Positions 57,476 through 64,000 of a DNA stretch of 64,000 nt are shown piece by piece. Numbering within the stretch: position 1 is the first letter of the stretch; each line of letters starts with the position of its first letter. The position numbers were made by a program, and so were the translations under genes. The stretch is taken from assembly GCF_002549775.1 (NCBI RefSeq), contig NZ_NMTR01000002.1, forward strand, positions 34,654-98,653. The letters are read 5' to 3'. The DNA comes from Faecalibacterium langellae (lineage in GTDB: Bacteria; Bacillota; Clostridia; Oscillospirales; Ruminococcaceae). The notes beneath the pieces are model-generated. The model searched no databases and was not told the DNA's origin. It saw only the letters and a list, made by a program, of their open reading frames with translations.

Positions 57476-58087
57476 ATGATATTATATTACATCTTAGTGC
57501 CTTTCGCATGGCTGCTGTGGCACATCGGCTTCCGCATCCATGTGGAGGGCCGCGAGAACCTGAAAAAAGTGCAGACGAAGGGGTATATCCTTGCGCCGAC
57601 CCACATCTCCGCCATCGACCCGGTGTTCATCGTGGTGACGCGGTGGGGCAGGCGGATGGTCGTGTTCGCGAAAAAAGAACTGTTCGAGATCAGCGCCCTG
57701 CTGAGCTGGTTCTTCTGCTGCTGCGGCGCAGTGTGCGTGCGCGGCACCCGGGACGAGGTGGCTGTCATTGAGCAGACCGTGGAAAAGTGCAAAAACGGCG
57801 AAACCCTGCTCATCTTCCCGGAGGGCACCCGCGAGAAGGAAGGCAAGCTGCTGCCGCCGAAAAGCGGCCTGTTCGTCATCGCGGCGCAGGCCGGAGTGGA
57901 CGTGGTGCCCTGCCGCATCCTCTACGACACGCCGGACGGAAAAATGCACCTGCTGTGCAAAGTGCGGGTGATCTATGGCGAGCCGATGCCCGCCGCCCAG
58001 TTTGCCATGGAGGGCCGCCGCGACACCAAAAAGCTGCGCGCCAACAAGCAGGCGCTGCTGGATGCGTGGGAGAAGATGGGGGAATAA
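57476..58087 (+). CDS. plsC: 1-acyl-sn-glycerol-3-phosphate acyltransferase
   Basis: This 203-residue protein has an N-terminal membrane helix and the acyltransferase HX4D motif in [11 protein letters not shown]. Block II is [15 protein letters not shown] and block III is [14 protein letters not shown]. It adds the second acyl chain in phosphatidic acid synthesis at the membrane. A run of cysteines ([11 protein letters not shown]) follows the helix region. It is followed by ispH-rpsA after 1 bp. Confidence 0.92.
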   Translation: MILYYILVPFAWLLWHIGFRIHVEGRENLKKVQTKGYILAPTHISAIDPVFIVVTRWGRRMVVFAKKELFEISALLSWFFCCCGAVCVRGTRDEVAVIEQTVEKCKNGETLLIFPEGTREKEGKLLPPKSGLFVIAAQAGVDVVPCRILYDTPDGKMHLLCKVRVIYGEPMPAAQFAMEGRRDTKKLRANKQALLDAWEKMGE

Positions 58088-58088
58088 T

Positions 58089-59999
58089 ATGGAGATCAAA
58101 GTCGCCAAAACGGCGGGGTTCTGCTTTGGCGTGAACCGCGCCGTGGAGCTGACCTACGGCCTGCTGGCCGAGGGACGCAGGGTGGCCACCCTCGGGCCGC
58201 TGATCCACAACCCCCAGGCGGTGGCAGACATGCAGCGCCGGGGCGCGCTGGTGGCAGACACGGTGGAGGACATCCCCGCCGGGTATGAGGTGGTCATCCG
58301 CAGCCACGGCGTGCCGTGCAGCGTGTATGACGCGCTGGCCGCCCGCGGCGTCCGCTATCACGACGCTACCTGCCCCTTCGTGCAGAAGATCCAGCGCATC
58401 GCCGAGCAGGCCGAAAAAGAGAACGCGGTGCTGCTGGTGGCGGGCGATAAGACCCACCCGGAGGTGCAGGGAATCGTCGGGCACACCCGTGGAGAGGTGT
58501 TCGTTTTTGCCGATCTGGACGAGCTGCGGGCCTGGAAGGGCCCCTCGGACCCGCAAAAACCCCTGTTTGCAGTTGCACAGACCACATTTCAGGTAACAAA
58601 ATGGCAAGAAAGTTCGGAGTTTCTCAAAAAAGCCTATACAAACGCCCGAATTTTTGATACAATATGTAATGCGACGTGGGCGAGGCAACAGGAAGCGGAA
58701 GACCTCAGCCAACAATGCGACATCATTGTTGTCATTGGCGGTCATCATTCTTCCAATACCCAAAAGCTGGTACAGGTCGCCGCAAAACACACGCGTGCCG
58801 TAACGGTCGAGACAGCGAGCGAACTTCGGCCGGAATGGTTTGCAGATGTTAAAGTGGCGGGCGTGACAGCCGGGGCTTCAACGCCATCGTCTATTATTGA
58901 GGAGGTACTTAACAGTATGAGCGCAGAAATCAATGACAGCATGAGCTTTGAGGAGATGCTGAATGCATCCGAGGAAAAGCGTGTTCATGCAGGCAGTATT
59001 GTGAAAGGAATCGTGACCAGCATCTCTGCCAACGAGATCCAGGTGGATATCGGAGCGAAGCAGACCGGCTTTGTCAAGCTGAGCGAGCTGACCGATGATT
59101 CCTCCGCCAAGGTCGAAGACCTGGTGAAGGTTGGCGATGAGCTGGACCTCATCGTCGAGAAGGTTATGGATCAGGATGGCGTCATCCAGCTCTCCCGCAA
59201 GAAGCTCGCATCTCGCAAGGGCATGGAGGAGATCGCTAAGGCCGCTGAGTCCGGCGAGGTCGTCGAGGGCGACGTCACCGAGTTCAACAAGGGCGGCGTT
59301 GTGGTCAACGTCAAGGGCGCCAAGGTGTTCGTTCCCCGTTCTCAGGCTACTATGCGCCGCGATGAGGACTACACCGCTCTGGTTGGCCAGCACGTTCAGC
59401 TGGTCGTCACCGAGTGCTCCGGCCGCAAGATCGTCGGCAGCATCAACAAGGTGACCGCTGAGCAGAACAAGGCAAAGCGTGAGGAGTTCTGGGCAAACGT
59501 TGAAGTGGGCAAGACCTACACCGGCGTTGTCAAGAGCCTGACCTCTTACGGTGCATTCGTCGATATCGGCGGTGTGGACGGTCTGTGCCACATCAGCGAG
59601 CTGAGCTGGAACCGCATCAAGCATCCCTCCGAGGTTGTCTCCGTTGGTGACACCATCGAAGTGTATGTGAAGGACATCGACACCGAGAACCACAAGGTTT
59701 CTCTGGGCTACAAGAAGGCCGAGGACAACCCCTGGGAGCAGCTGAAGAACAACTACCCCATCGGCAGCACCTTCCATGCTCCGGTCGTGTCTCTGACCAA
59801 GTTCGGTGCTTTCGTCCGCATCCTGCCGGGTGTTGACGGTCTGGTCCACATCAGCGAGATCAGCAATGACCGCGTTGAGAAGGTCTCCGACGCACTGAAG
59901 GTCGGCGATATGGTCGATGTGAAGCTGCTGGATGTTGACTTCGACAAGAAGCGCATCAGCCTGTCCATGAAGGCTCTGCTGAACGACGACGCTGAGTAA
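58089..59999 (+). CDS. ispH-rpsA: Bifunctional IspH / ribosomal protein S1 fusion
   Basis: ATG at 58089 ([20 protein letters not shown]) gives 636 residues. The IspH part (about 1-280) makes IPP and DMAPP from HMBPP with its Fe-S cluster; Cys12 (FCFGV), the Cys in DATCPFVQ and the Cys in TICNATWAR are the expected ligands. The S1 part (about 285-636) has four S1 repeats with [56 protein letters not shown] and [20 protein letters not shown]. The fusion is known in Clostridia. Base composition and codon use shift within the IspH 3' part. Confidence 0.93.
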   Translation: MEIKVAKTAGFCFGVNRAVELTYGLLAEGRRVATLGPLIHNPQAVADMQRRGALVADTVEDIPAGYEVVIRSHGVPCSVYDALAARGVRYHDATCPFVQKIQRIAEQAEKENAVLLVAGDKTHPEVQGIVGHTRGEVFVFADLDELRAWKGPSDPQKPLFAVAQTTFQVTKWQESSEFLKKAYTNARIFDTICNATWARQQEAEDLSQQCDIIVVIGGHHSSNTQKLVQVAAKHTRAVTVETASELRPEWFADVKVAGVTAGASTPSSIIEEVLNSMSAEINDSMSFEEMLNASEEKRVHAGSIVKGIVTSISANEIQVDIGAKQTGFVKLSELTDDSSAKVEDLVKVGDELDLIVEKVMDQDGVIQLSRKKLASRKGMEEIAKAAESGEVVEGDVTEFNKGGVVVNVKGAKVFVPRSQATMRRDEDYTALVGQHVQLVVTECSGRKIVGSINKVTAEQNKAKREEFWANVEVGKTYTGVVKSLTSYGAFVDIGGVDGLCHISELSWNRIKHPSEVVSVGDTIEVYVKDIDTENHKVSLGYKKAEDNPWEQLKNNYPIGSTFHAPVVSLTKFGAFVRILPGVDGLVHISEISNDRVEKVSDALKVGDMVDVKLLDVDFDKKRISLSMKALLNDDAE

Positions 60000-60040
60000 T
60001 CAGTCCTTCGTTCGGAAGATCATCTTCTGACACAATGCGA

Positions 60041-60083
60041 TCAACAGCCCCGTTGCCGGGAAAACGGCGGCGGGGCTGTTTTT
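60041..60083 (+). terminator. Terminator after ispH-rpsA
   Basis: ACAGCCCCGTTGCCG pairs with CGGCGGCGGGGCTGT (one G-T pair) and is followed by TTTTTAT. Confidence 0.85.
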
Positions 60084-60092
60084 ATAAGAAAA

Positions 60093-60713
60093 ATGATAAA
60101 ATTCTTCAAAAAACACTGGGAAGTGCTCAGCTACCTTATCTTTGGCGTGCTGACCACCCTGCTGAACATCGTGCTCTATGCGCTGTTCAACAGCCTGTTC
60201 GGCTACACCGCGGCCAACAGCTGGGGCAATGTGCTGGATAACATCATCTGCATCCTGTTTGCCTATTGCACCAACCGCGCCTTTGTATTCCGCAGCAAGA
60301 CGCAGGGCAGGGCCATGGCAAAGGAGTTTGGTGCATTCGTCACCTGCCGTCTGGGCACAATGCTGCTGGACACCGCAATTATGCTGGTGCTGGGCAATCT
60401 GCTGGCGGCGCAGGGTGCGGCACTGATGGAGAATATGATGCAGGGCTTATTGGGTGCAGTGTCCCACTGGCTTGGCCCGGATACGGCCATCCAGATGGCA
60501 GCGTCCTATGCGGGCACGCCGGCGGGGGTCACGGATGGCTCTGCCGCCATTGCCGTCATCGGCGGTGCAGACGGCCCGACGGCCATCTTTGTTACCAGCT
60601 TCTACAACGCGCAGGCGCTGTGGGGGCTTGCCGTAAAGGTGTTTTCCAATGTGCTGGTGATCGTGCTGAATTATGTGTTCAGCAAGCTGATCATCTTTAA
60701 AAATCGCAAGTGA
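60093..60713 (+). CDS. GtrA family membrane protein with an extra extracytoplasmic-type insert
   Basis: This 206-residue protein has the four-helix GtrA pattern: EVLSYLIFGVLTTLLNIVLY, NIICILFAYCTNRAFVFRSK, the third helix GTMLLDTAIMLVLGNLL and the last helix VFSNVLVIVLNYVFSKLIIF. GtrA-like proteins flip or handle lipid-linked sugars for cell-surface glycans. Between helices 3 and 4 lies an insert with GSAAIAVIGGADGPTAIFVT, which resembles the sodium-binding motif of decarboxylase beta subunits. It has its own terminator at 60714-60746. Confidence 0.85.
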   Translation: MIKFFKKHWEVLSYLIFGVLTTLLNIVLYALFNSLFGYTAANSWGNVLDNIICILFAYCTNRAFVFRSKTQGRAMAKEFGAFVTCRLGTMLLDTAIMLVLGNLLAAQGAALMENMMQGLLGAVSHWLGPDTAIQMAASYAGTPAGVTDGSAAIAVIGGADGPTAIFVTSFYNAQALWGLAVKVFSNVLVIVLNYVFSKLIIFKNRK

Positions 60714-60746
60714 GATATTTTCTCCGCCGCGGGCGGAGAAAATATC
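60714..60746 (+). terminator. Palindromic terminator after the GtrA gene
   Basis: GATATTTTCTCCGCC and GGCGGAGAAAATATC form a perfect 15-bp stem with a short GCG loop, directly after the stop codon. Confidence 0.7.
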
Positions 60747-60772
60747 CAATATAATTTAGGAGGTACGGTTTT

Positions 60773-60907
60773 ATGAAGCGTGGTCTGAAAGGTTTTGCAT
60801 TCCTGGTCTCCGGTCTGGTATTGGGCATCATTGGTGCAACGGTCTCTGCAACGGCTATTGCCCTGAGCGCTGTCGGCATGGCAAAAGTGCGCCGTGCCAG
60901 CAAGTAA
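60773..60907 (+). CDS. Small single-pass membrane peptide
   Basis: ATG at 60773 follows TAGGAGGTACGG and opens a 44-residue frame (MKRGLKGFAFLVSGLVLGII) with one helix (about 8-30) and basic ends (KVRRASK). The ribosome-binding site and the 15-bp spacing to deoC argue that it is a real gene translated with deoC. Function unknown. Confidence 0.7.
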   Translation: MKRGLKGFAFLVSGLVLGIIGATVSATAIALSAVGMAKVRRASK

Positions 60908-60922
60908 AACGGAGGAAACAAC

Positions 60923-61588
60923 ATGAATCGTGAAGAAATTCTCTCCCATGTCGATCACACCCTGCTGAAGCCGGAGGCTACCTGGCCCCAGATCCAGACC
61001 TTGTGTGACGAAGCCATTGCAAACCACACCGCATCCGTGTGCATCAACACCTGCTACGTCAAGCAGGCTGTGGAGTACATGGCGGGCCGCATCCCGGTGT
61101 GCTGCGTGGTCGGCTTCCCTCTGGGTGCTATGGACACCGCCAGCAAGGCCTTTGAAGCCAAGACTGCCATCGAGAACGGCGCTGCCGAGGTGGATATGGT
61201 CATCAACATCGGCCGCCTGAAGAACAAGGAGTACGACGCCGTCCGCGAGGACATCCGTGCCGTGAAGCAGGCGGTGGGCGATAAGATCCTGAAGGTCATC
61301 ATTGAGACCTGCCTGCTGACCGACGAGGAAAAGGAAAAGATGTGCGATATCGTCTGCGAGGCAGGCGCTGACTACATCAAGACCAGCACCGGCTTCTCCA
61401 CCGCAGGTGCCAACTTCCACGATGTGGAGCTGATGGTCAAGGGCGTGCATGGCCGCTGCAAGGTCAAGGCTGCCGGCGGTATCTCCACCGTGGAGGATAT
61501 GGAAAAGTTCCTCGCTCTGGGCGCTGACCGTCTGGGCACCTCCCGCGCCGTCAAAATTCTGAACGGCGAGCAGGCCAAGGGCTACTAA
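60923..61588 (+). CDS. deoC: Deoxyribose-phosphate aldolase
   Basis: This 221-residue class I aldolase splits 2-deoxyribose 5-phosphate to glyceraldehyde 3-phosphate and acetaldehyde. The start VDHTLLKPEATW, the Schiff-base lysine in ADYIKTSTGFS, the second lysine in KVKAAGGIST and the early IINIGR-type strand EVDMVINIGRLK match DeoC. ATG at 60923 follows ACGGAGG. It follows the small membrane peptide and ends at a terminator. Confidence 0.96.
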   Translation: MNREEILSHVDHTLLKPEATWPQIQTLCDEAIANHTASVCINTCYVKQAVEYMAGRIPVCCVVGFPLGAMDTASKAFEAKTAIENGAAEVDMVINIGRLKNKEYDAVREDIRAVKQAVGDKILKVIIETCLLTDEEKEKMCDIVCEAGADYIKTSTGFSTAGANFHDVELMVKGVHGRCKVKAAGGISTVEDMEKFLALGADRLGTSRAVKILNGEQAKGY

Positions 61589-61601
61589 GCAATATCGTTT
61601 T

Positions 61602-61637
61602 GTGCAACGGCATCGTTTCGGCGGTGCCGTTGTTTTT
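61602..61637 (+). terminator. Terminator after deoC
   Basis: CAACGGCATCG and CGGTGCCGTTG form the stem, followed by TTTTTTG. Confidence 0.85.
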
Positions 61638-61716
61638 TGCCCTTTGTGTGCAGAAAGAACCGTGCTATAATAAAAGCGGATAGTTGAAACTAACTACTGC
61701 GTGGAGGTACGGTACA

Positions 61717-62196
61717 ATGATTTTTGTTCAACTGGTGCTGTATTGTCTGCTGCTGGTGGTCATCGTCAAGGCGGCGGTGCGGGACAATGCGGTGAACGGC
61801 CTGTACTTTTACCCCAAGGCAGTGCAGGAGAAAGCGTTCGAGATCGGCCTGGCCGACCGGGAAACGGTGCGCAGACAGCGCACACGGTGCATGGTCGCCC
61901 TTTATGTGTTTCTGGCGGCGGCACCGGTTTTGTTCATCGGCGGATGGAACGGCGTGTCGGACTTCAGGACCGCGTACTTACAGGCACTGCTGTTTCTGGA
62001 AATCATGAACTGGTTCGACGGCATCGTCATCGACATGCTGTGGGTGGGGCACAGTTCCTTCTGGGTGCTGCCCGGCCTGGAGGATATGCCCTATGTGCAG
62101 ACCTGGGGCCAGATGATCAAAAAGCGGGTGACCATATCCCTCGTCTGGGTGGCCGGTGCGGCGATCATTGCCGGGCTGGTGGTGCTTTTCTTTTGA
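61717..62196 (+). CDS. Four-helix membrane protein of unknown function
   Basis: ATG at 61717 (MIFVQLVLYCLLLVVIVKAA) after GGAGGTACGG gives 159 residues. Four hydrophobic helices are seen (about 3-20, 62-82, 92-112 and 140-158), with the conserved-looking WFDGIVIDMLWVGHSSFW between helices 3 and 4. I do not recognise the family. A typical -10 sequence (TATAAT) lies at 61665-61670. Confidence 0.65.
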   Translation: MIFVQLVLYCLLLVVIVKAAVRDNAVNGLYFYPKAVQEKAFEIGLADRETVRRQRTRCMVALYVFLAAAPVLFIGGWNGVSDFRTAYLQALLFLEIMNWFDGIVIDMLWVGHSSFWVLPGLEDMPYVQTWGQMIKKRVTISLVWVAGAAIIAGLVVLFF

Positions 62197-62254
62197 GAAC
62201 CATGAAAACTTTCCATCAATTTTGGAATCTTGTCTAAAATGAGTGATACTTATC

Positions 62255-62283
62255 TTGACAATCTGACGAAGCAATGATAGAAT
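62255..62283 (+). promoter_or_regulatory. Promoter of metK
   Basis: TTGACA (62255-62260) and TAGAAT (62278-62283) are 17 bp apart, 26 bp before the SAM-I riboswitch. Confidence 0.85.
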
Positions 62284-62308
62284 ACTCAACGTACCAACTG
62301 AATACCGA

Positions 62309-62403
62309 CTTATCAAGAGCGGCTGAGGGGACAGGCCCTGTGAAGCCCGACAACCTGCGTGCAAACGCAAGGTGCCAAATCCTGCGGGAAACCGAGAGAT
62401 AAG
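62309..62403 (+). promoter_or_regulatory. SAM-I riboswitch (S box)
   Basis: CTTATC and GATAAG close the P1 helix. Within are the conserved AGAGCGGCTGAGGGG, the GCCCGACAACC junction, the AAGGTGCCAAATCC segment and CGGGAAACCGAGAGAT. SAM binding should favour the terminator that follows and reduce metK expression. Confidence 0.95.
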
Positions 62404-62410
62404 AGTGCAA

Positions 62411-62447
62411 CGCTCAGAGCTTTCGGGCTCTGGGCGCTTTTATTTTT
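62411..62447 (+). terminator. Terminator of the SAM-I riboswitch
   Basis: CGCTCAGAGC pairs with GCTCTGGGCG, followed by CTTTTATTTTT. It lies between the aptamer and metK. Confidence 0.85.
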
Positions 62448-62525
62448 CGCGCACAAAAAGCTTGAACGGAATGTTGGAGCAAGAAATACACACCCTGCTG
62501 TAAAAAACACTAGGAGGCAAAACAA

Positions 62526-63680
62526 ATGGCAAGACACCTGTTTACTTCTGAGTCCGTCACCGAAGGACATCCCGACAAGATCTGCGACCAGATCTCCGAT
62601 GCCATTCTGGACGAAATTCTGACCCACGACCCCGACGCCCGCGTGGCCTGCGAGACCTGCGCATCCACCGGTCTGGTGCACATCATGGGCGAGATCACCA
62701 CCAACTGCTACGTGGACTTCCAGAAGATCGTCCGCGAGGTCATCTCCGACATCGGCTACACCCGCGCAAAGTACGGCTTTGACGCCGACACCTGCGCTGT
62801 CATCTCCAACATCGACGGCCAGAGCCCCGACATCGCCCTCGGCACCAACGACCAGGTGGGCGGTGCAGGCGACCAGGGCATGATGTTCGGCTATGCCTGC
62901 GACGAGACCCCGGAGCTGATGCCCATGCCCATCAGCCTGGCCCACAAGCTGGCAAAGCGCCTGACCGAGGTGCGCAAGAACGGCGAGATGGACTACCTGC
63001 GCCCGGACGGCAAGAGCCAGGTGACCGTGGAGTACGACGAGAACGGCAAGCCCGTGCGCGTGGACGCCGTGGTCATCTCCAGCCAGCACAGCGAGAGCGT
63101 GAGCATGGAGCAGCTGCGTGCAGACGTGATGGAAAAGGTCATCAAGGCCACCATCCCCGCCGAGCTGCTGGACGAGAACACCAAGTACTACATCAACCCC
63201 ACCGGACGTTTTGTGGTGGGCGGCCCGCAGGGCGACACCGGCCTGACCGGACGCAAGATCATCGTGGACACCTACGGCGGCTATGCACGCCACGGCGGCG
63301 GTGCCTTCTCCGGCAAGGACCCCAGCAAGGTGGACCGCAGCGCAGCCTATGCGACCCGCTGGGTGGCAAAGAACATCGTGGCTGCAGGTCTTGCCAAGCA
63401 GTGCGAAGTGCAGGTGGCGTATGCCATCGGCGTGGCAAAGCCTGTGTCCATCATGGTGGACACCTTTGGCACCGGCACCGTCTCGGATGAGAAGATCGAG
63501 CAGGCTGTGGAGAAGGTGTTCGACCTGACCCCCGCCGCCATCATCCGCGACCTTGACCTGCGCAAGCCCATCTACCGCAAGCTGGCCGCCTACGGCCACA
63601 TGGGCCGCGAGGACCTGGGCGTGAAGTGGGAGAACACCGACCGCGTGGATGCGCTGAAGGCTGCTGTGGCTGCCCTGTAA
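62526..63680 (+). CDS. metK: S-adenosylmethionine synthetase
   Basis: This 384-residue enzyme makes SAM from methionine and ATP. The N-terminal [22 protein letters not shown], the metal/phosphate region IDGQSPDIA and [12 protein letters not shown], and the C-terminal glycine-rich loop [20 protein letters not shown] are complete. ATG at 62526 follows TAGGAGG. It is controlled by the upstream SAM-I riboswitch. It supplies SAM for, among others, the cobalamin methyltransferases. Confidence 0.97.
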   Translation: MARHLFTSESVTEGHPDKICDQISDAILDEILTHDPDARVACETCASTGLVHIMGEITTNCYVDFQKIVREVISDIGYTRAKYGFDADTCAVISNIDGQSPDIALGTNDQVGGAGDQGMMFGYACDETPELMPMPISLAHKLAKRLTEVRKNGEMDYLRPDGKSQVTVEYDENGKPVRVDAVVISSQHSESVSMEQLRADVMEKVIKATIPAELLDENTKYYINPTGRFVVGGPQGDTGLTGRKIIVDTYGGYARHGGGAFSGKDPSKVDRSAAYATRWVAKNIVAAGLAKQCEVQVAYAIGVAKPVSIMVDTFGTGTVSDEKIEQAVEKVFDLTPAAIIRDLDLRKPIYRKLAAYGHMGREDLGVKWENTDRVDALKAAVAAL

Positions 63681-63718
63681 TCAAAAAAGAGTTCCCCTTT
63701 CGATCGAAGGGAAATGAG

Positions 63719-63761
63719 GAAAAGCCCCTCTGTCTGAAAAGACAGAGGGGCTTTTTTTCGC
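63719..63761 (+). terminator. Terminator after metK
   Basis: AAAGCCCCTCTGTCT and AGACAGAGGGGCTTT form a 15-bp perfect stem with a GAAA loop, followed by a T-run. Confidence 0.92.
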
Positions 63762-63868
63762 AAAAGGGGACCTGCCCATCGGGAACAGAAGGAGCCGCTG
63801 TAAAAACTGCTAAATCACCAAAGAAACCGGATGCGTTTTGTGAATAAATACGATTTTTCGCAGAGCTC

Positions 63869-63899
63869 TTGCAAATGGGGGGGGGGGGGGGGGTATAAT
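63869..63899 (+). promoter_or_regulatory. Promoter with a 17-G homopolymer spacer
   Basis: TTGCAA (63869-63874) and TATAAT (63894-63899) are separated by AT plus 17 consecutive G (63877-63893), a 19-bp spacer. Loss or gain of G would move the spacing toward or away from the 17-bp optimum, the design of phase-variable promoters. Confidence 0.6.
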
Positions 63900-63959
63900 G
63901 TGGGTGGTATGCAATGGAAAAAACAAATCAGAGGGGGGGACGGGGGGGGAGAAAAGACC

Positions 63960-64000
63960 ATGCAAGCGGATAAAAAACAGGGAGAGGAAAGGAATGGAAA
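63960..64000 (+). CDS. Start of an unidentified gene at the window edge
   Basis: ATG at 63960 (MQADKKQGEERNG) follows a GGGGAG-containing site and runs off the window. ATG at 63909 is in frame and would put the G7 and G8 tracts (63933-63939, 63942-63949) into the coding region. ATG at 63994, after GGGAGAGGAAAGG, is a third option. Too little is seen to name a product. The interval 63762-63868 after the metK terminator shows no gene. Confidence 0.35.
   Translation, partial: MQADKKQGEERNG

Noticed and set aside
1..64000. CRISPR array
   Set aside because: No regularly spaced direct repeats with unique spacers were seen on either strand; the repeats found are iteron-like, tandem or palindromic.

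Overview
The window looks like chromosome of a gut Oscillospiraceae/Ruminococcaceae bacterium, most likely Faecalibacterium. Pointers are the high GC content, the ispH-rpsA fusion typical of Clostridia, a D-lactate dehydrogenase, a SAM-I riboswitch on metK, and Tn1549-like conjugative-element genes. The genus is inferred from gene character only.

Region 1 (1 to about 22646) is the end of an integrative conjugative element (ICE), read mostly on the minus strand: repA-parA-parB, small accessory genes, pcfB, the coupling-protein gene traG, a truncated maff2, a PadR/DUF2812 pair, a sigma-like factor and a cut-off HTH gene. traG is split by a nested 13.1 kb integrative mobilizable element (2340-15482) that carries a large serine recombinase, a VapE/CHC2 replication pair, a MobV-type relaxase, an XRE regulator and a cargo operon (HTH, response regulator, histidine kinase, ABC ATPase, FtsX-type permease). 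The T4SS genes normally found after maff2 are absent from the window. The ICE end lies inside the anticodon region of a tRNA-Arg(CCT) gene, and an intact tRNA-Arg(CCT) sits 200 bp inside the element.

Region 2 (22.7-33.2 kb) holds chromosomal genes: a TrkH/KtrB potassium transporter, a GNAT-like protein, tRNA-Pro and tRNA-Gln, phosphofructokinase, D-lactate dehydrogenase, peptidase T, an aldo/keto reductase with a divergent LysR regulator, an ATC-hydrolase-like protein, an SseB protein, and two adjacent gene relics with internal deletions behind an intact MerR-type promoter.

Region 3 (33.2-54.0 kb) is one minus-strand anaerobic cobalamin operon of about 20 genes. It is preceded by a strong promoter, a cobalamin riboswitch and a terminator. 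The first genes encode exported or membrane functions: a lipoprotein form of the cobaltochelatase CbiK, a two-domain lipoprotein, a BtuF-like binding lipoprotein, a BtuC-like permease, and an ABC ATPase fused to the corrin methyltransferase CbiD. The remaining genes cover ring contraction, amidation, aminopropanol attachment and nucleotide-loop assembly. Uroporphyrinogen methyltransferase, the cobalamin adenosyltransferase and the CbiMNQO cobalt transporter are not in the window.

Region 4 (54.1-64.0 kb) holds an M23 peptidase, a BaiN-type flavoprotein, cmk, plsC, ispH-rpsA, a GtrA-family protein, a 44-residue membrane peptide, deoC, a four-helix membrane protein and metK under a SAM-I riboswitch. 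At the window edge a promoter has a spacer consisting almost entirely of 17 G residues, a candidate phase-variable switch for the gene that begins there. Two copies of a MITE-like repeat (26605-26876 and 56377-56613) and several short palindromic repeats are scattered through the chromosomal part.
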